Assembly (NCBI GenBank): GCA_037501455.1
Contig: CM074862.1
Coordinates: 82,638,001 to 82,702,000, forward strand
Length of the DNA: 64,000 bases
DNA from: Lantana camara
Lineage: Eukaryota; Streptophyta; Magnoliopsida; Lamiales; Verbenaceae
Direction of reading: 5' to 3'
Shown here in pieces: positions 11,475 through 24,157 of the stretch. The notes beneath the pieces were generated by a model that worked only from the letters and a program-made list of their open reading frames with translations, searched no databases and had not been told where the DNA came from. The position numbers and the translations under genes were made by a program. How positions within the stretch are numbered: the first letter of the stretch is position 1; each line of letters opens with the position of its first letter.

Positions 11475-12378
11475 CTGATTTTAGAGAATAGATTGAACAA
11501 GTCGAGTGTTAGTACAGTAGAAGCATGAAATCAAGTAGAGAATAGAAAAGTTCACCTGTAATTAGTTATGTATGTACATTTTTTCAACTTCATAAAAAAT
11601 TAATTTAAATTAATTATGTATGTGCAATTTTCTAATTCTATTTTGAGAAAATTAGAAAAGTGCACGAATGTATGTGCAATTTTCTAATTTTATCAAAATA
11701 AAAAAGTGCACATATATAATTACATCCAGCGACCATCCTCGATTAGCTGCAAAGGTAAAACAAGTATCACCTACGAAGAGAGTACGATTTTTGTTTTTAT
11801 TTTAATATCATGATTGGTTTGTTTGAGTCTTCAATTTTAGTTTCCTTAATCAATTCATCCTGAATTTTTTATATTCAATTCAAATTAGTTAATTATTTTT
11901 ATGTTTTTACAATAAACAAATTAATAACACTTATCCCTTTTAATATAGGAAAAACTAAATGAAAAAAGGGTTAGTAATATGAATTGATAAATGCGACTTA
12001 AGATAACCGACCCTGTAAGACTTATTGAATACTTCAATTTCTTCAACTTATTTTAAATGTTTCTTCACCTATGGACACTAGGAGGGCCAAGAGTCTAAAA
12101 GAGACGACATACACGTACAGACATAAAATACAAGAAATGCCACGTATCTTAAGGAGATAAAGAAATGCCACGTATATTTCTGACATAAATATAACGACCC
12201 ATACCCGATTATTAAACTTTAGAATTATTAGGTATTCGCAATAAATGATTGGCATTCATTTAAAATTATTAGAAAAAGATATATAACTTTTAAATATTTT
12301 AGTTATTTATGATACAAACCTATGACCCACTTGCACCCCAAAAAAATAAAAATAAAAATGCATGATCAACGAAAAAAC

Positions 12379-12937
12379 CTTAGTTTGTTGGTCGGAGACG
12401 TGTACATCGAGCCGGGTTCGTGATGTTAACCTTTGGAGTTACGTGACGGAAACGTAATTCTTCTATTCTTATAAGCGACTAAGGTTACTTGCAAAAATCC
12501 GATAAACAAGTTGTTGGAAGTATCATGTTTGATGTACATAGAAGAAAAAAAACAAACAAAAAAAACATGAGAGCAGAAAAGAACATGAAGATTAATGAAA
12601 CTCCGAGCCCCACTTTTCATCCCATATGCTTTTCAATATATGGGATTTTCATTAGAGCTATCAAAGCCGAAAGTGACGAGAAAGCAAAATACCAGCTAAA
12701 CTAGCTTTTAAGTAATCTGTCGTTATTAATGTTCTCTCTGTTGTCCAATTGGTCTGCTCCAAATGCTAACGAGCATGGCCCTATAAGGCCCGAACCAACG
12801 AACAATAAACCAAGTGAGAAAAACAAGAGTGAGGTTTGTGCCTGCGAAGGATGCTCACAATGTTGTGTAAGCTGATGATCATATGGAGGAGGTCCTGTTT
12901 TCGGTAACATGGTAGTTAGCCAAAGGGGGACCATTCC
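12379..12937 (-). pseudogene. NPF exon copy 2 (block A)
   Basis: Opens with MVPLWLTTMLPK and runs 77 codons to a TAG after NNDRLLKS. Length 559 bp, out of frame by two with the intact copies because of extra A bases around 12545-12567. The 3' third is readable in another frame (VVAYKNRRITFPSRNS). Confidence 0.85.
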
Positions 12938-13841
12938 CTGATTTTAGAGAATAGATTGAACAAGTCGAGTGTTACTATACAAGAAGCATGAAATCAAGTA
13001 GAGAATAGAAAAGTTCACCTGTAATTAGTTATGTATGTACATTTTCTCAACTTCATAAAAAATTAATTTAAATTAATTATGCATGTGCAATTTTCTAATT
13101 CTATTTTGATAAAATTACAAAAGTGCACGAACGTATGTGCAATTTTCTAATTTTATCAAAATAGAAAAGTGCACATAAATAATTACATCTAGCAGCCATC
13201 CTCGATTAGCTGCAAAGGGAAAACAAGTATCACCTACGAAGAGAGTAAGATTTCTGTTTTTATTTTAATATCATGATTGGTTTGTTTGAGTCTTCAATTT
13301 TAGTTTCCTTAATCAATCCATCCGGAACTTTTGATATTCAATTCAAATTAGTTAATTATTTTTATTTTTTTACAATAAACAAATTAATAACACTTATCCT
13401 TTTTAATATATAAAAACTAAATGAAAAAAAGGTCAGTAATATGATTTGAGAAATGCGACTTAAGATAACAGACCCTGTAAGACTTAATGAATACATCATT
13501 TTCTTCAACTTATTTTAAATGTTTCTTCACCTATGGACACTAGTAGGGCCAAGAGTCTAAAAAAGACGACATACACGTACACACACAAAATACAAGAAAT
13601 GTCACGTATCTTAAGGAGATAAAGAAATGTCACGTATATTTCTGACACAAATATAACGACCCATACCCGATTATTAAACTTTGGAATTATTAGGTATTCA
13701 CAATAAATGATTGCCATTCATTTAAAATAATTAGATAAAGACATATAACTTTTAAATATTTTAGTTATTTATGATACAAACCTATGACCCAGTCGCACCC
13801 CAAAAAAAGTAAAAATAAAAATGCAAGATCAATGAAAAAAC

Positions 13842-14405
13842 CTTAGTTTGTTGGTCGGGGACGTGTACATCGAGCCGGGTTCGTGATGATAACCGTTGGA
13901 GTTACATGGCAGAAAAGCAGTTCTTCTATTCTTATAAGCGACGACGGTTACTTGCAAAAGTCCGATAAACAAGTTGTTGCAAGTATCATGTTTGATGTAC
14001 AAGGAAGAAACAAAAAAAAAAAAAAAAAAAAAACATGAGAGCAGAAAAGAACATGAAGATTAATGATACTCCGAGCCCCACTTCCCATCCCGTCTGCTCT
14101 TAAATATATGGGATTTTCATTAGGGCTATCAAAGCCGAAAGTGACGAGAAAGCATAATACCAGCTAAAGTTGCTTTCAAGTAATCTGTCATTATTAATGT
14201 TCTCTCTGTTATCCAATTGGTCTGCTCCAAATGCTAACGAGCACGGCCTGATAAGGCCCTAGCCAACGGACAATAAACCAAGTGAGGAAAACAAGAGTGT
14301 GGTTTGTGCCTGCGAAGGATGCTCACAATGTTGTGTGAGCTGATCATCATATGGAGGAGGTCTTGTTTTCAGTAACATGGCAGTTAGCCAAAGGGGGACC
14401 ATTCC
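13842..14405 (-). pseudogene. NPF exon copy 3 (block A)
   Basis: 564 bp. A TAG replaces a serine codon at the LLSVGS position, and a run of about 22 A bases around 14009-14032 shifts the frame. The acceptor-like edge is slightly altered (AACCAG instead of AATCAG). Partner of copy 5. Confidence 0.8.
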
Positions 14406-15330
14406 CTGGTTTTACAGAATAGATAGAACAAGTCGAGTGTTAGTACAGAAGAAGCATGAAATCAAGTAGAGAATAGAAAAGTTCACCTGTAATTAGTTAT
14501 GTATGTACATTTTTTCAACTTCATAAAAAATTAATTTAAATTAATTATGTATGTGCAATTTTCTAATTCTATTTTGATAAAATTAGAAAAGTGCACATAC
14601 ATTTAGAATAGTGCACGAATGTATGTGCAATTTTCTAATTTTATCAAAATAGAAAAGTGCACATATATAATTACATCCAGCGGCCATCCTCGATTAGCTG
14701 CAAATGTAAAATAAGTATCACCTAAGAAGAGAGTACGCTTTCTGTTTATATTTTCATATCATGATTGGTTTGTTTGATTCTTCAATTTTAGTTTCCTTAA
14801 TCAATCCATCCTGAATTTTTGATATTCAATTCAAATTAGTTAATTATTTTTATGTTTTCACAATAAACAAATTAATAACAGTTATCCCTTTTAATATATG
14901 AAAAACTAAATAAAAAAAGGGTCAGTAATATGAATTGATAAATGCGACTTAAGATAACCGACCCTGTAAGACTTAATGAATACTTCAATTTCTTCAACTT
15001 ATTTTAAATGTTTCTGCACCTATGGACACTAGTAGGGCCAAGAGTCTAAAAAAGACGACATACACGTACACACACAAAATACAAGAAATGCCACGTATCA
15101 TTAGGAGATAAAGAAATGCAACGTATATTTCTGACACAAATATAACGAACTATACCCGATTATTATACTTTGGAATTATTAGGTATTCACAATAAATGAT
15201 TGGGATTCATTTAAAATAATTAGATAAAGATATATAACTTTTAAATATTTTAGTTATTTATGATACAAATCTGTGACCCAGTCGCACCCCAAAAAAAGAA
15301 AAAATAAAAATGCAAGATCAATGAAAAAAC

Positions 15331-15891
15331 CTTAGTTTGTTGGTTGGGGAAGTGAACATCGAGCCGGGTTCGTGATGATAACCGTTGGAGTTACGTGACG
15401 GAAAAGCAATTCTTCTATTCTTATAAGCGACTACGGTTACTTGCAAAAATCCGATAAACAAGCTGTTGCGAGTATCATGTTTGATGTACAAAGAAGAAAC
15501 AAAAAAAAAAAAAAAAAAACATGAGAGCAGAAAAGAACATGAAGATTAATGAAACTTCACGCCCCACTTTTCATCCCATATGCTCTTCAATATATGGGAT
15601 TTTCATTAGAGATATCAAAGCCGAAAGTGACAAGAAAGCATAATACCAGCTAAAGTTGCTTTCAAGTAATCTGTCATTATTAATGTTCTCTCTGTTGTCC
15701 AATTGGTCTGCTCCAAATGCTAACGAGCACGGCCTTATAAGGCTCGAGCCAACGGACAATAAACCAAGTAAGGAAAACAAGAGTGTGGTTTGTACCTGCG
15801 AAGGATGCTCACAATGTTGTGTGAGCTGATGATGATATGGAGGAGGTCTTGTTTTTGGTAACATAGCAGTTAGCCAAAGGGGGACCATTCC
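15331..15891 (-). pseudogene. NPF exon copy 4 (block A)
   Basis: 561 bp. Open for 105 codons from MVPLWLTAMLPK to a TGA that replaces the tryptophan of the MGWEVG motif; the homopolymer beyond adds four bases. The same TGA occurs in copies 6, 9 and 10, so it was inherited during array growth. Confidence 0.85.
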
Positions 15892-16831
15892 CTGATTTTA
15901 GGGAATAGATTGAACAAGTCGAGTGTTAGTACATAAGGGAATAGATTGAACAAGTCGAGTGCTAGTACAGAAGAAGCTTGAAATCAAATAGAGAATAGAA
16001 AAGTTCACCTGTAATTAGTTATGTATGTACATTTTCTCAACTTCATAAAAAATTAATTTAAATTAATTATGCATGTGCAATTTTCTAATTCTATTTTGAT
16101 AAAATTAGAAAAGTGCACGAACGTATGTGCAATTTTCTAATTTTATCAAAATAGAAAAGTGCACATAAATAATTACATCTAGCAGCCATCCTCGATTAGC
16201 TGCAAAGGGAAAACAAGTATCACCTACGAAGAGAGTAAGATTTCTGTTTTTATTTTAATATCATGATTGGTTTGTTTGAGTCTTCAATTTTAGTTTCCTT
16301 AATCAATCCATCCGGAACTTTTGATATTCAATTCAAATTAGTTAATTATTTTTATTTTTTTACAATAAACAAATTAATAACACTTATCCTTTTTAATATA
16401 TAAAAACTAAATGAAAAAAGGGTCAGTAATATGATTTGAGAAATGCGACTTAAGATAACAGACCCTGTAAGACTTAATGAATACATCATTTTCTTCAACT
16501 TATTTTAAATGTTTCTTCACCTATGGACACTAGTAGGGCCAAGAGTCTAAAAAAGACGACATACACGTACACACACAAAATACAAGAAATGTCACGTATC
16601 TTAAGGAGATAAAGAAATGTCACGTATATTTCTGACACAAATATAACGACCCATACCCGATTATTAAACTTTGGAATTATTAGGTATTCACAATAAATGA
16701 TTGCCATTCATTTAAAATAATTAGATAAAGACATATAACTTTTAAATATTTTAGTTATTTATGATACAAACCTATGACCCAGTCGCACCCCAAAAAAAGT
16801 AAAAATAAAAATGCAAGATCAATGAAAAAAC

Positions 16832-17395
16832 CTTAGTTTGTTGGTCGGGGACGTGTACATCGAGCCGGGTTCGTGATGATAACCGTTGGAGTTACATGGC
16901 AGAAAAGCAGTTCTTCTATTCTTATAAGCGACGACGGTTACTTGCAAAAGTCCGATAAACAAGTTGTTGCAAGTATCATGTTTGATGTACAAGGAAGAAA
17001 CAAAAAAAAAAAAAAAAAAAAAACATGAGAGCAGAAAAGAACATGAAGATTAATGATACTCCGAGCCCCACTTCCCATCCCGTCTGCTCTTAAATATATG
17101 GGATTTTCATTAGGGCTATCAAAGCCGAAAGTGACGAGAAAGCATAATACCAGCTAAAGTTGCTTTCAAGTAATCTGTCATTATTAATGTTCTCTCTGTT
17201 ATCCAATTGGTCTGCTCCAAATGCTAACGAGCACGGCCTGATAAGGCCCTAGCCAACGGACAATAAACCAAGTGAGGAAAACAAGAGTGTGGTTTGTGCC
17301 TGCGAAGGATGCTCACAATGTTGTGTGAGCTGATCATCATATGGAGGAGGTCTTGTTTTCAGTAACATGGCAGTTAGCCAAAGGGGGACCATTCC
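16832..17395 (-). pseudogene. NPF exon copy 5 (block A), duplicate of copy 3
   Basis: Same length and same TAG and long A run as the copy 2,990 bp to the left; part of the duplicated dimer. Confidence 0.8.
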
Positions 17396-18320
17396 CTGGT
17401 TTTACAGAATAGATAGAACAAGTCGAGTGTTAGTACAGAAGAAGCATGAAATCAAGTAGAGAATAGAAAAGTTCACCTGTAATTAGTTATGTATGTACAT
17501 TTTTTCAACTTCATAAAAAATTAATTTAAATTAATTATGTATGTGCAATTTTCTAATTCTATTTTGATAAAATTAGAAAAGTGCACATACATTTAGAATA
17601 GTGCACGAATGTATGTGCAATTTTCTAATTTTATCAAAATAGAAAAGTGCACATATATAATTACATCCAGCGGCCATCCTCGATTAGCTGCAAATGTAAA
17701 ATAAGTATCACCTAAGAAGAGAGTACGCTTTCTGTTTATATTTTCATATCATGATTGGTTTGTTTGATTCTTCAATTTTAGTTTCCTTAATCAATCCATC
17801 CTGAATTTTTGATATTCAATTCAAATTAGTTAATTATTTTTATGTTTTCACAATAAACAAATTAATAACAGTTATCCCTTTTAATATATGAAAAACTAAA
17901 TAAAAAAAGGGTCAGTAATATGAATTGATAAATGCGACTTAAGATAACCGACCCTGTAAGACTTAATGAATACTTCAATTTCTTCAACTTATTTTAAATG
18001 TTTCTGCACCTATGGACACTAGTAGGGCCAAGAGTCTAAAAAAGACGACATACACGTACACACACAAAATACAAGAAATGCCACGTATCATTAGGAGATA
18101 AAGAAATGCAACGTATATTTCTGACACAAATATAACGAACTATACCCGATTATTATACTTTGGAATTATTAGGTATTCACAATAAATGATTGGGATTCAT
18201 TTAAAATAATTAGATAAAGATATATAACTTTTAAATATTTTAGTTATTTATGATACAAATCTGTGACCCAGTCGCACCCCAAAAAAAGAAAAAATAAAAA
18301 TGCAAGATCAATGAAAAAAC

Positions 18321-18881
18321 CTTAGTTTGTTGGTTGGGGAAGTGAACATCGAGCCGGGTTCGTGATGATAACCGTTGGAGTTACGTGACGGAAAAGCAAT
18401 TCTTCTATTCTTATAAGCGACTACGGTTACTTGCAAAAATCCGATAAACAAGCTGTTGCGAGTATCATGTTTGATGTACAAAGAAGAAACAAAAAAAAAA
18501 AAAAAAAAACATGAGAGCAGAAAAGAACATGAAGATTAATGAAACTTCACGCCCCACTTTTCATCCCATATGCTCTTCAATATATGGGATTTTCATTAGA
18601 GATATCAAAGCCGAAAGTGACAAGAAAGCATAATACCAGCTAAAGTTGCTTTCAAGTAATCTGTCATTATTAATGTTCTCTCTGTTGTCCAATTGGTCTG
18701 CTCCAAATGCTAACGAGCACGGCCTTATAAGGCTCGAGCCAACGGACAATAAACCAAGTAAGGAAAACAAGAGTGTGGTTTGTACCTGCGAAGGATGCTC
18801 ACAATGTTGTGTGAGCTGATGATGATATGGAGGAGGTCTTGTTTTTGGTAACATAGCAGTTAGCCAAAGGGGGACCATTCC
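18321..18881 (-). pseudogene. NPF exon copy 6 (block A), duplicate of copy 4
   Basis: Identical 105-codon frame ending at the MGW-to-stop change; part of the duplicated dimer. Confidence 0.85.
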
Positions 18882-19556
18882 CTGATTTTAGGGAATAGAT
18901 TGAACAAGTCGAGTGTTAGTACATAAGGGAATAGATTGAACAAGTCGAGTGCTAGTACAGAAGAAGCTTGAAATCAAATAGAGAATAGAAAAGTTCACCT
19001 GTAATTAGTTATGTATGTACATTTTCTCAACTTCATAAAAAATTAATTTAAATTAATTATGCATGTGCAATTTTCTAATTCTATTTTGATAAAATTAGAA
19101 AAGTGCACATACATTTAGAAAAGTGCACGAATGTATGTGCAATTTTCTAATTTTATTAAAATAAAAAAGTGCACATATATAATTACATCCAGCGGCCATC
19201 CTCGATTAGCTGCAAAGGTAAAATAAGTATCACCTAAGAAGAGAGTACGCTTTCTGTTTATATTTTCATATCATGATTGGTTTGTTTGAGTCTTCAATTT
19301 TAGCTTCCTTAATCAATCTATCCTGAATTTTTGATATTAAATTCAAATTAGTTAATTATTTTTATATTTTTACAATAAACAAATTAATAACTCTTATCCC
19401 TTTGAATATATGAAAAACTAAATGAAAAAAGGGTCAGTAATATGAATTGATAAATGCGACTTAAGATAACCGACCCTGTAAGACTTAATGAATACTTCAA
19501 TTTCTTCAACTTATTTTAAATGTTTCTTCTCCTATGGACACTAGTAGGGCCAAGAG

Positions 19557-19603
19557 TGTAGCACCCGGGACGATAGGCACCATATCCCCCGCGCTATAGC
19601 CCT
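19557..19603 (-). repeat. 47-bp LTR terminus left as a scar inside the array
   Basis: TGTAGCACCCGGGACGATAG and the following bases to GCTATAGCCCTA are the same as the LTR edge at 26316-26362, and both abut the array at the same base (CCAAGAG). On the right, the array resumes at TAGTACAGAAGAAGC, with CTA or TA shared between LTR and array at the junction. The exon of this unit is missing. This is a copied junction later shortened by a deletion. Confidence 0.85.
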
Positions 19604-20567
19604 AGTACAGAAGAAGCATGAAATCAAGTAGACAATAGAAAAGTTCACCTTTAATTAGTTATGTATGTACATTTTTTTAACTTCATAAAAAATTAATTTA
19701 AATTAATTATGTATGTGCAATTTTCTAATTCTATTTTGATAAAATTAGAAAAGTGCACATACATTTAGAAAAGTGCAGGAATGCATGTGCAATTTTCTAA
19801 TTTTTCTATTTTGATAAAATTAGAAAAGTGCACATACATATAGAAAAGTGCACGAATGTATGTGCAATTTTTTAATTTTATCAAAATAGAAAAGTACGCC
19901 TATATAATTACATCCAGCGGCCATCCTCGATTAGCTGCAAAGGTAAAATAAGTGTCACCTAAGAAGAGAGTACGATTTCTGTTTATATTTTCATATCATG
20001 ATTGGTTTGTTTGAGTCTTCAATTTTGGTTTTCTTAATCAATCCATCCTGAATTTTTGATATTCAATTCAACTTAGTTAATTATTTTTATGTTTTTACAA
20101 TAAACAAATTAATAACACTTATCCTTTTTAATATATGAAAAACTAAATAAAAAAAGGGTCAGTAATATGAATTGATAAATGCGACTTAAGATAACCGACG
20201 CTGTAAGACTTAATGAATACTTCAATTTCTTCAACTTATTTTAAATGTTTCTGCACCTATGGACACTAGTAGGGCCAAGAGTCTAAAAGAGACGACATAC
20301 ACGTACACACATAAAATACAAGAAATGCCACGTATCTTAAGGAGATAAAGAAATGCCACGTATATTTCTGACACAAATATAACGACCCATACCCGATTAT
20401 TAAACTTTAGAATTATTAGGTATTCGAAATAAATGATTGGCATTCATTTAAAATAATTTGATAAAGATATATAACTTTTAAATATTTTATTTATTTATGA
20501 TACAAACCTGTGACCCAGTCGCACCCCAAAAAAAGTAAAAATAAAAATGCAAGATCAATGAAAAAAC
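19602..20567 (-). repeat. Array segment with block-B-like sequence inside block A
   Basis: From 19602 to about 20220 it shares rare variants with block B near 51735-52354: GTAGACAATAG, GTGCAGGAATGCATGTG, CATATAGAAAAG and AAATAAGTGTCACC. It also has the doubled hairpin module typical of block B. After that it returns to block A variants. This looks like a conversion or exchange tract between blocks that are now about 32 kb apart. Confidence 0.7.
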
Positions 20568-21124
20568 CTTAGTTTGTTGGTCGGGGACGTGTACATCGAG
20601 CCGGGTTCGTGATGATAGCCGTTGGAGTTACGTGACGGAAAAGTAATTCTTCTATTCTTATAAGCGACTACGGTTACTTGCAAAAATCCGATAAACAAGC
20701 TGTTGCGAGTATCATGTTTGATGTACAAAGAAGAAACAAAATAAAAAAAAAACATGAGAGCAGAAAAGTACAAGAAGATTAATGAAACTCCGAGCCCCAC
20801 TTCCCATCCCATTTGCTCATGAATATATGGGATTTTCATTAGAGCTATCATTGCAGAAAGTGACAAGAAAGCATAATACCAGCTAAAGTTGCTTTCAAGT
20901 AATCTGTCATTATTAATGTTCTCTCTGTTGTCCAATTGGTCTGCTCCAAATGCTAACGAGCACGGTCTTATAAGGCCCGAGCCAACGGACAATAAACCAA
21001 GTAAGGAAAACAAGAGCGTGGTATGTGCCTGCGAAGGATGCTCACAATGTTGTGTGAGCTGATGATGATATGGAGGAGGTCTTGTTTTTGGTAACATAGC
21101 AGTTAGCCAAAGGGGGACCATTCC
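20568..21124 (-). pseudogene. NPF exon copy 7 (block A), frame intact across the exon
   Basis: 557 bp, open from the acceptor-like CAG to the donor-like AAG/GTTTTTT edge. It encodes MVPLWLTAMLPK, GLIRPCSLAFGADQLDN, MGWEVGLGVSLIF, a hydrophobic stretch, and VVAYKNRR ... PTNKLR. In NPF transporters this covers part of the membrane domain before the central loop. The other exons needed for a 12-helix transporter are absent from the window, so it is called a pseudogene fragment even though its frame is open. Confidence 0.85.
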
Positions 21125-22085
21125 CTGATTTTAGGGAATAGATTGAACAAGTCGAGTGTTAGTACATAAGGGAATAGATTGAACAAGTCGAGTGCTAGTA
21201 CAGAAGAAGCTTGAAATAAAATAGAGAATAGAAAAGTTCACCTGTAATTAGTTATGTATGTACATTTTCTCAACTTCATAAAAAATTAATTTAAATTAAT
21301 TATGCATGTGCAATTTTCTAACTCTATTTTGATAAAATTAGAAAAGTGCACATACATTTAGAAAAGTGCACGAATGTATGTGCAATTTTCTAATTTTATT
21401 AAAATAGAAAAGTGCACATATATAATTACATCCAGCGGCCATCCTCGATTAGCTGCAAAGGTAAAATAAGTATCACCTAAGAAGAGAGTACGCTTTCTGT
21501 TTATATTTTCATATCATGATTGGTTTGTTTGATTCTTCAATTTTAGTTTCCTTAATCAATCCATCCTGAATTTTTGATATTCAATTCAAATTAGTTAATT
21601 ATTTTTATGTTTTTACAATAAACAAATTAATAACTCTTATCCCTTTTAATATATGAAAAACTAAATGAAAAAAGGGTCAGTAATATGAATTGATAAATGC
21701 GACTTAAGATAACCGACGCTGTAAGACTTAATGAATACTTCAATTTCTTCAACTTATTTTAAATGTTTCTGCACCTATGGACACTAGTAGGGCCAAGAGT
21801 CTAAAAGAGACGACATACACGTACACACATAAAATACAAGAAATGCCACGTATCTTAAGGAGATAAAGAAATGCCACGTATATTTCTGACACAAATATAA
21901 CGACCCATACCCGATTATTAAACTTTAGAATTATTAGGTATTCGAAATAAATGATTGGCATTCATTTAAAATAATTTGATAAAGATATATAACTTTTAAA
22001 TATTTTATTTATTTATGATACAAACCTGTGACCCAGTCGCACCCCAAAAAAAGTAAAAATAAAAATGCAAGATCAATGAAAAAAC

Positions 22086-22642
22086 CTTAGTTTGTTGGTC
22101 GGGGACGTGTACATCGAGCCGGGTTCGTGATGATAGCCGTTGGAGTTACGTGACGGAAAAGTAATTCTTCTATTCTTATAAGCGACTACGGTTACTTGCA
22201 AAAATCCGATAAACAAGCTGTTGCGAGTATCATGTTTGATGTACAAAGAAGAAACAAAATAAAAAAAAAACATGAGAGCAGAAAAGTACATGAAGATTAA
22301 TGAAACTCCGAGCCCCACTTCCCATCCCATTTGCTCATGAATATATGGGATTTTCATTAGAGCTATCATTGCAGAAAGTGACAAGAAAGCATAATACCAG
22401 CTAAAGTTGCTTTCAAGTAATCTGTCATTATTAATGTTCTCTCTGTTGTCCAATTGGTCTGCTCCAAATGCTAACGAGCACGGTCTTATAAGGCCCGAGC
22501 CAAAGGACAATAAACCAAGTAAGGAAAACAAGAGTGTGGTTTGTGCCTGCGAAGGATGCTCACAATGTTGTGTGAGCTGATGATGATATGGAGGAGGTCT
22601 TGTTTTTGGTAACATAGCAGTTAGCCAAAGGGGGACCATTCC
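22086..22642 (-). pseudogene. NPF exon copy 8 (block A), frame intact across the exon
   Basis: 557 bp, nearly identical to copy 7 and offset from it by 1,518 bp; open throughout. One difference is serine to phenylalanine at the LLSVGS position. Copies 7 and 8 look like a recent one-unit duplication. Confidence 0.85.
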
Positions 22643-23603
22643 CTGATTTTAGGGAATAGATTGAACAAGTCGAGTGATAGTACAGAAGGGAATAGATTGA
22701 ACAAGTCGAGTGCTAGTACAGAAGAAGCTTGAAATCAAATAGAGAGTAGAAAAGTTCACCTGTAATTAGTTATGTATGTACATTTTCTCAATTTCATAAA
22801 AAATTAATTTAAATTAATTATGCAGGTGCAATTTTCTAATTCTATTTTGATAAAATTAGAAAAGTGCACATACATTTAGAAAAGTGCACAAATGTATGTG
22901 CAATTTTCTAATTTTATCAAAATAGAAAAGTGCACATATATAATTACATCCAGCGGCCATCCTCGATTAGCTGCAAAGGTAAAATAAGTATCACCTAAGA
23001 AGAGAGTACGCTTTCTGTTTATATTTTCATGTCATGATTGGTTTGTTTGATTCTTCAATTTTAGTTTCCTTAATCAATCCATCCTGAATTTTTGATATTC
23101 AATTCAAATTAGTTAATTATTTTTATGTTCTTACAATAAACAAATTAATAACTCTTATCCCTTTTAATATATGAAAAACTAAATGAAAAAAGGGTCAGTA
23201 ATATGAATTAATAAATGCGACTTAAGATAACCAACCCTGTAAGACTTAATGAGTACTTCAATTTCTTCAACTTATTTTAAATATTTCTTCACCTATGGAC
23301 ACTAGTAGGGCCAAGAGTCTAAAAAAGACGACATACACGTACACACATAAAATACAAGAAATGCCACGTATCTTAAGGAGATAAAGAAATGCCACGTATA
23401 TTTTTGACACAAATATAACGACCCATACCCGATTATTAAACTTTAGAATTATTAGGTATTCGCAATAAATGATTGGGATTCATTTAAAATAGTTAGATAA
23501 AGATATATAACTTTTAAATATTTTAGTTATTTTTGATACAAACCTGTGACCCACTCGCACCCCAAAGAAAGTAAAAATAAAAATGCAAGATCAATGAAAA
23601 AAC

Positions 23604-24157
23604 CTTAGTTTGTTGGTTGGGGAAGTGAACATCGAGCCGGGTTCGTGATGATAACCGTTGGAGTTACGTGACGGAAAAGCAATTCTTCTATTCTTATAAG
23701 CGACTACGGTTACTTGCAAAAATCCGATAAACAAGCTGTCGCGAGTATCATATTTGATGTACAAAGAAGAAAAAAAAAAAAAAAACATGAGAGCAGAAAA
23801 GAACATGAAGATTAATGAAACTTCGAGCCCCACTTTTCATCCCATATGCTCTTCAATATACGGGATTTTCATTAGAGATATCAAAGCCGAAAGTGACAAG
23901 AAAGCATAATACCAGCTAAAGTTGCTTTCAAGTAATCTGTCATTATTAATGTTCTCTCTGTTGTCCAATTGGTCTGCTCCAAATGCTAACGAGCACGGCC
24001 TTATTAGGCCCGAGCCAACGGACAATAAACCAAGTAAGGAAAACAAGAGTGTGGTTTGTGCCTGCGAAGGATGCTCACAATGTTGTGTGAGCTGATGATG
24101 ATATGGAGGAGGTCTTGTTTTTTGTAACATAGCAGTTAGCCAAAGGGGGACCATTCC
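23604..24157 (-). pseudogene. NPF exon copy 9 (block A)
   Basis: 554 bp. It shares the tryptophan-to-stop change (MGW) with copies 4 and 6. The two open parts (105 and 80 codons) are in one frame, separated only by that stop. Confidence 0.85.

Larger units (their letters stand above)
13000..18979 (-). repeat. Two-unit block duplicated in tandem (2 x 2,990 bp)
   Basis: Bases 13000-15989 recur at 15990-18979 with a constant offset of 2,990. By eye there are only isolated differences, for example near 13118 and 13430. The long homopolymers in the exons are the same length in both copies. Similarity continues to about 19107, as expected for a tandem duplication. Each block contains two array units of different subtype, so the duplicated element was a dimer. 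Confidence 0.85.

Noticed and set aside
20568..21124. A functional single-exon transporter gene
   Set aside because: Only one internal exon of an NPF gene is present; the first and last thirds of the protein and a promoter are missing, and the open frame ends just past the donor-like edge.
21749..21961. A 70-codon minus-strand frame (MPIIYFEYLIILKF...) repeated in almost every array unit
   Set aside because: It lies in the intron-like part of the unit about 110 bp beyond the exon's donor-like edge. Its conservation is no greater than that of surrounding sequence and is explained by recent array growth; no family is recognised.
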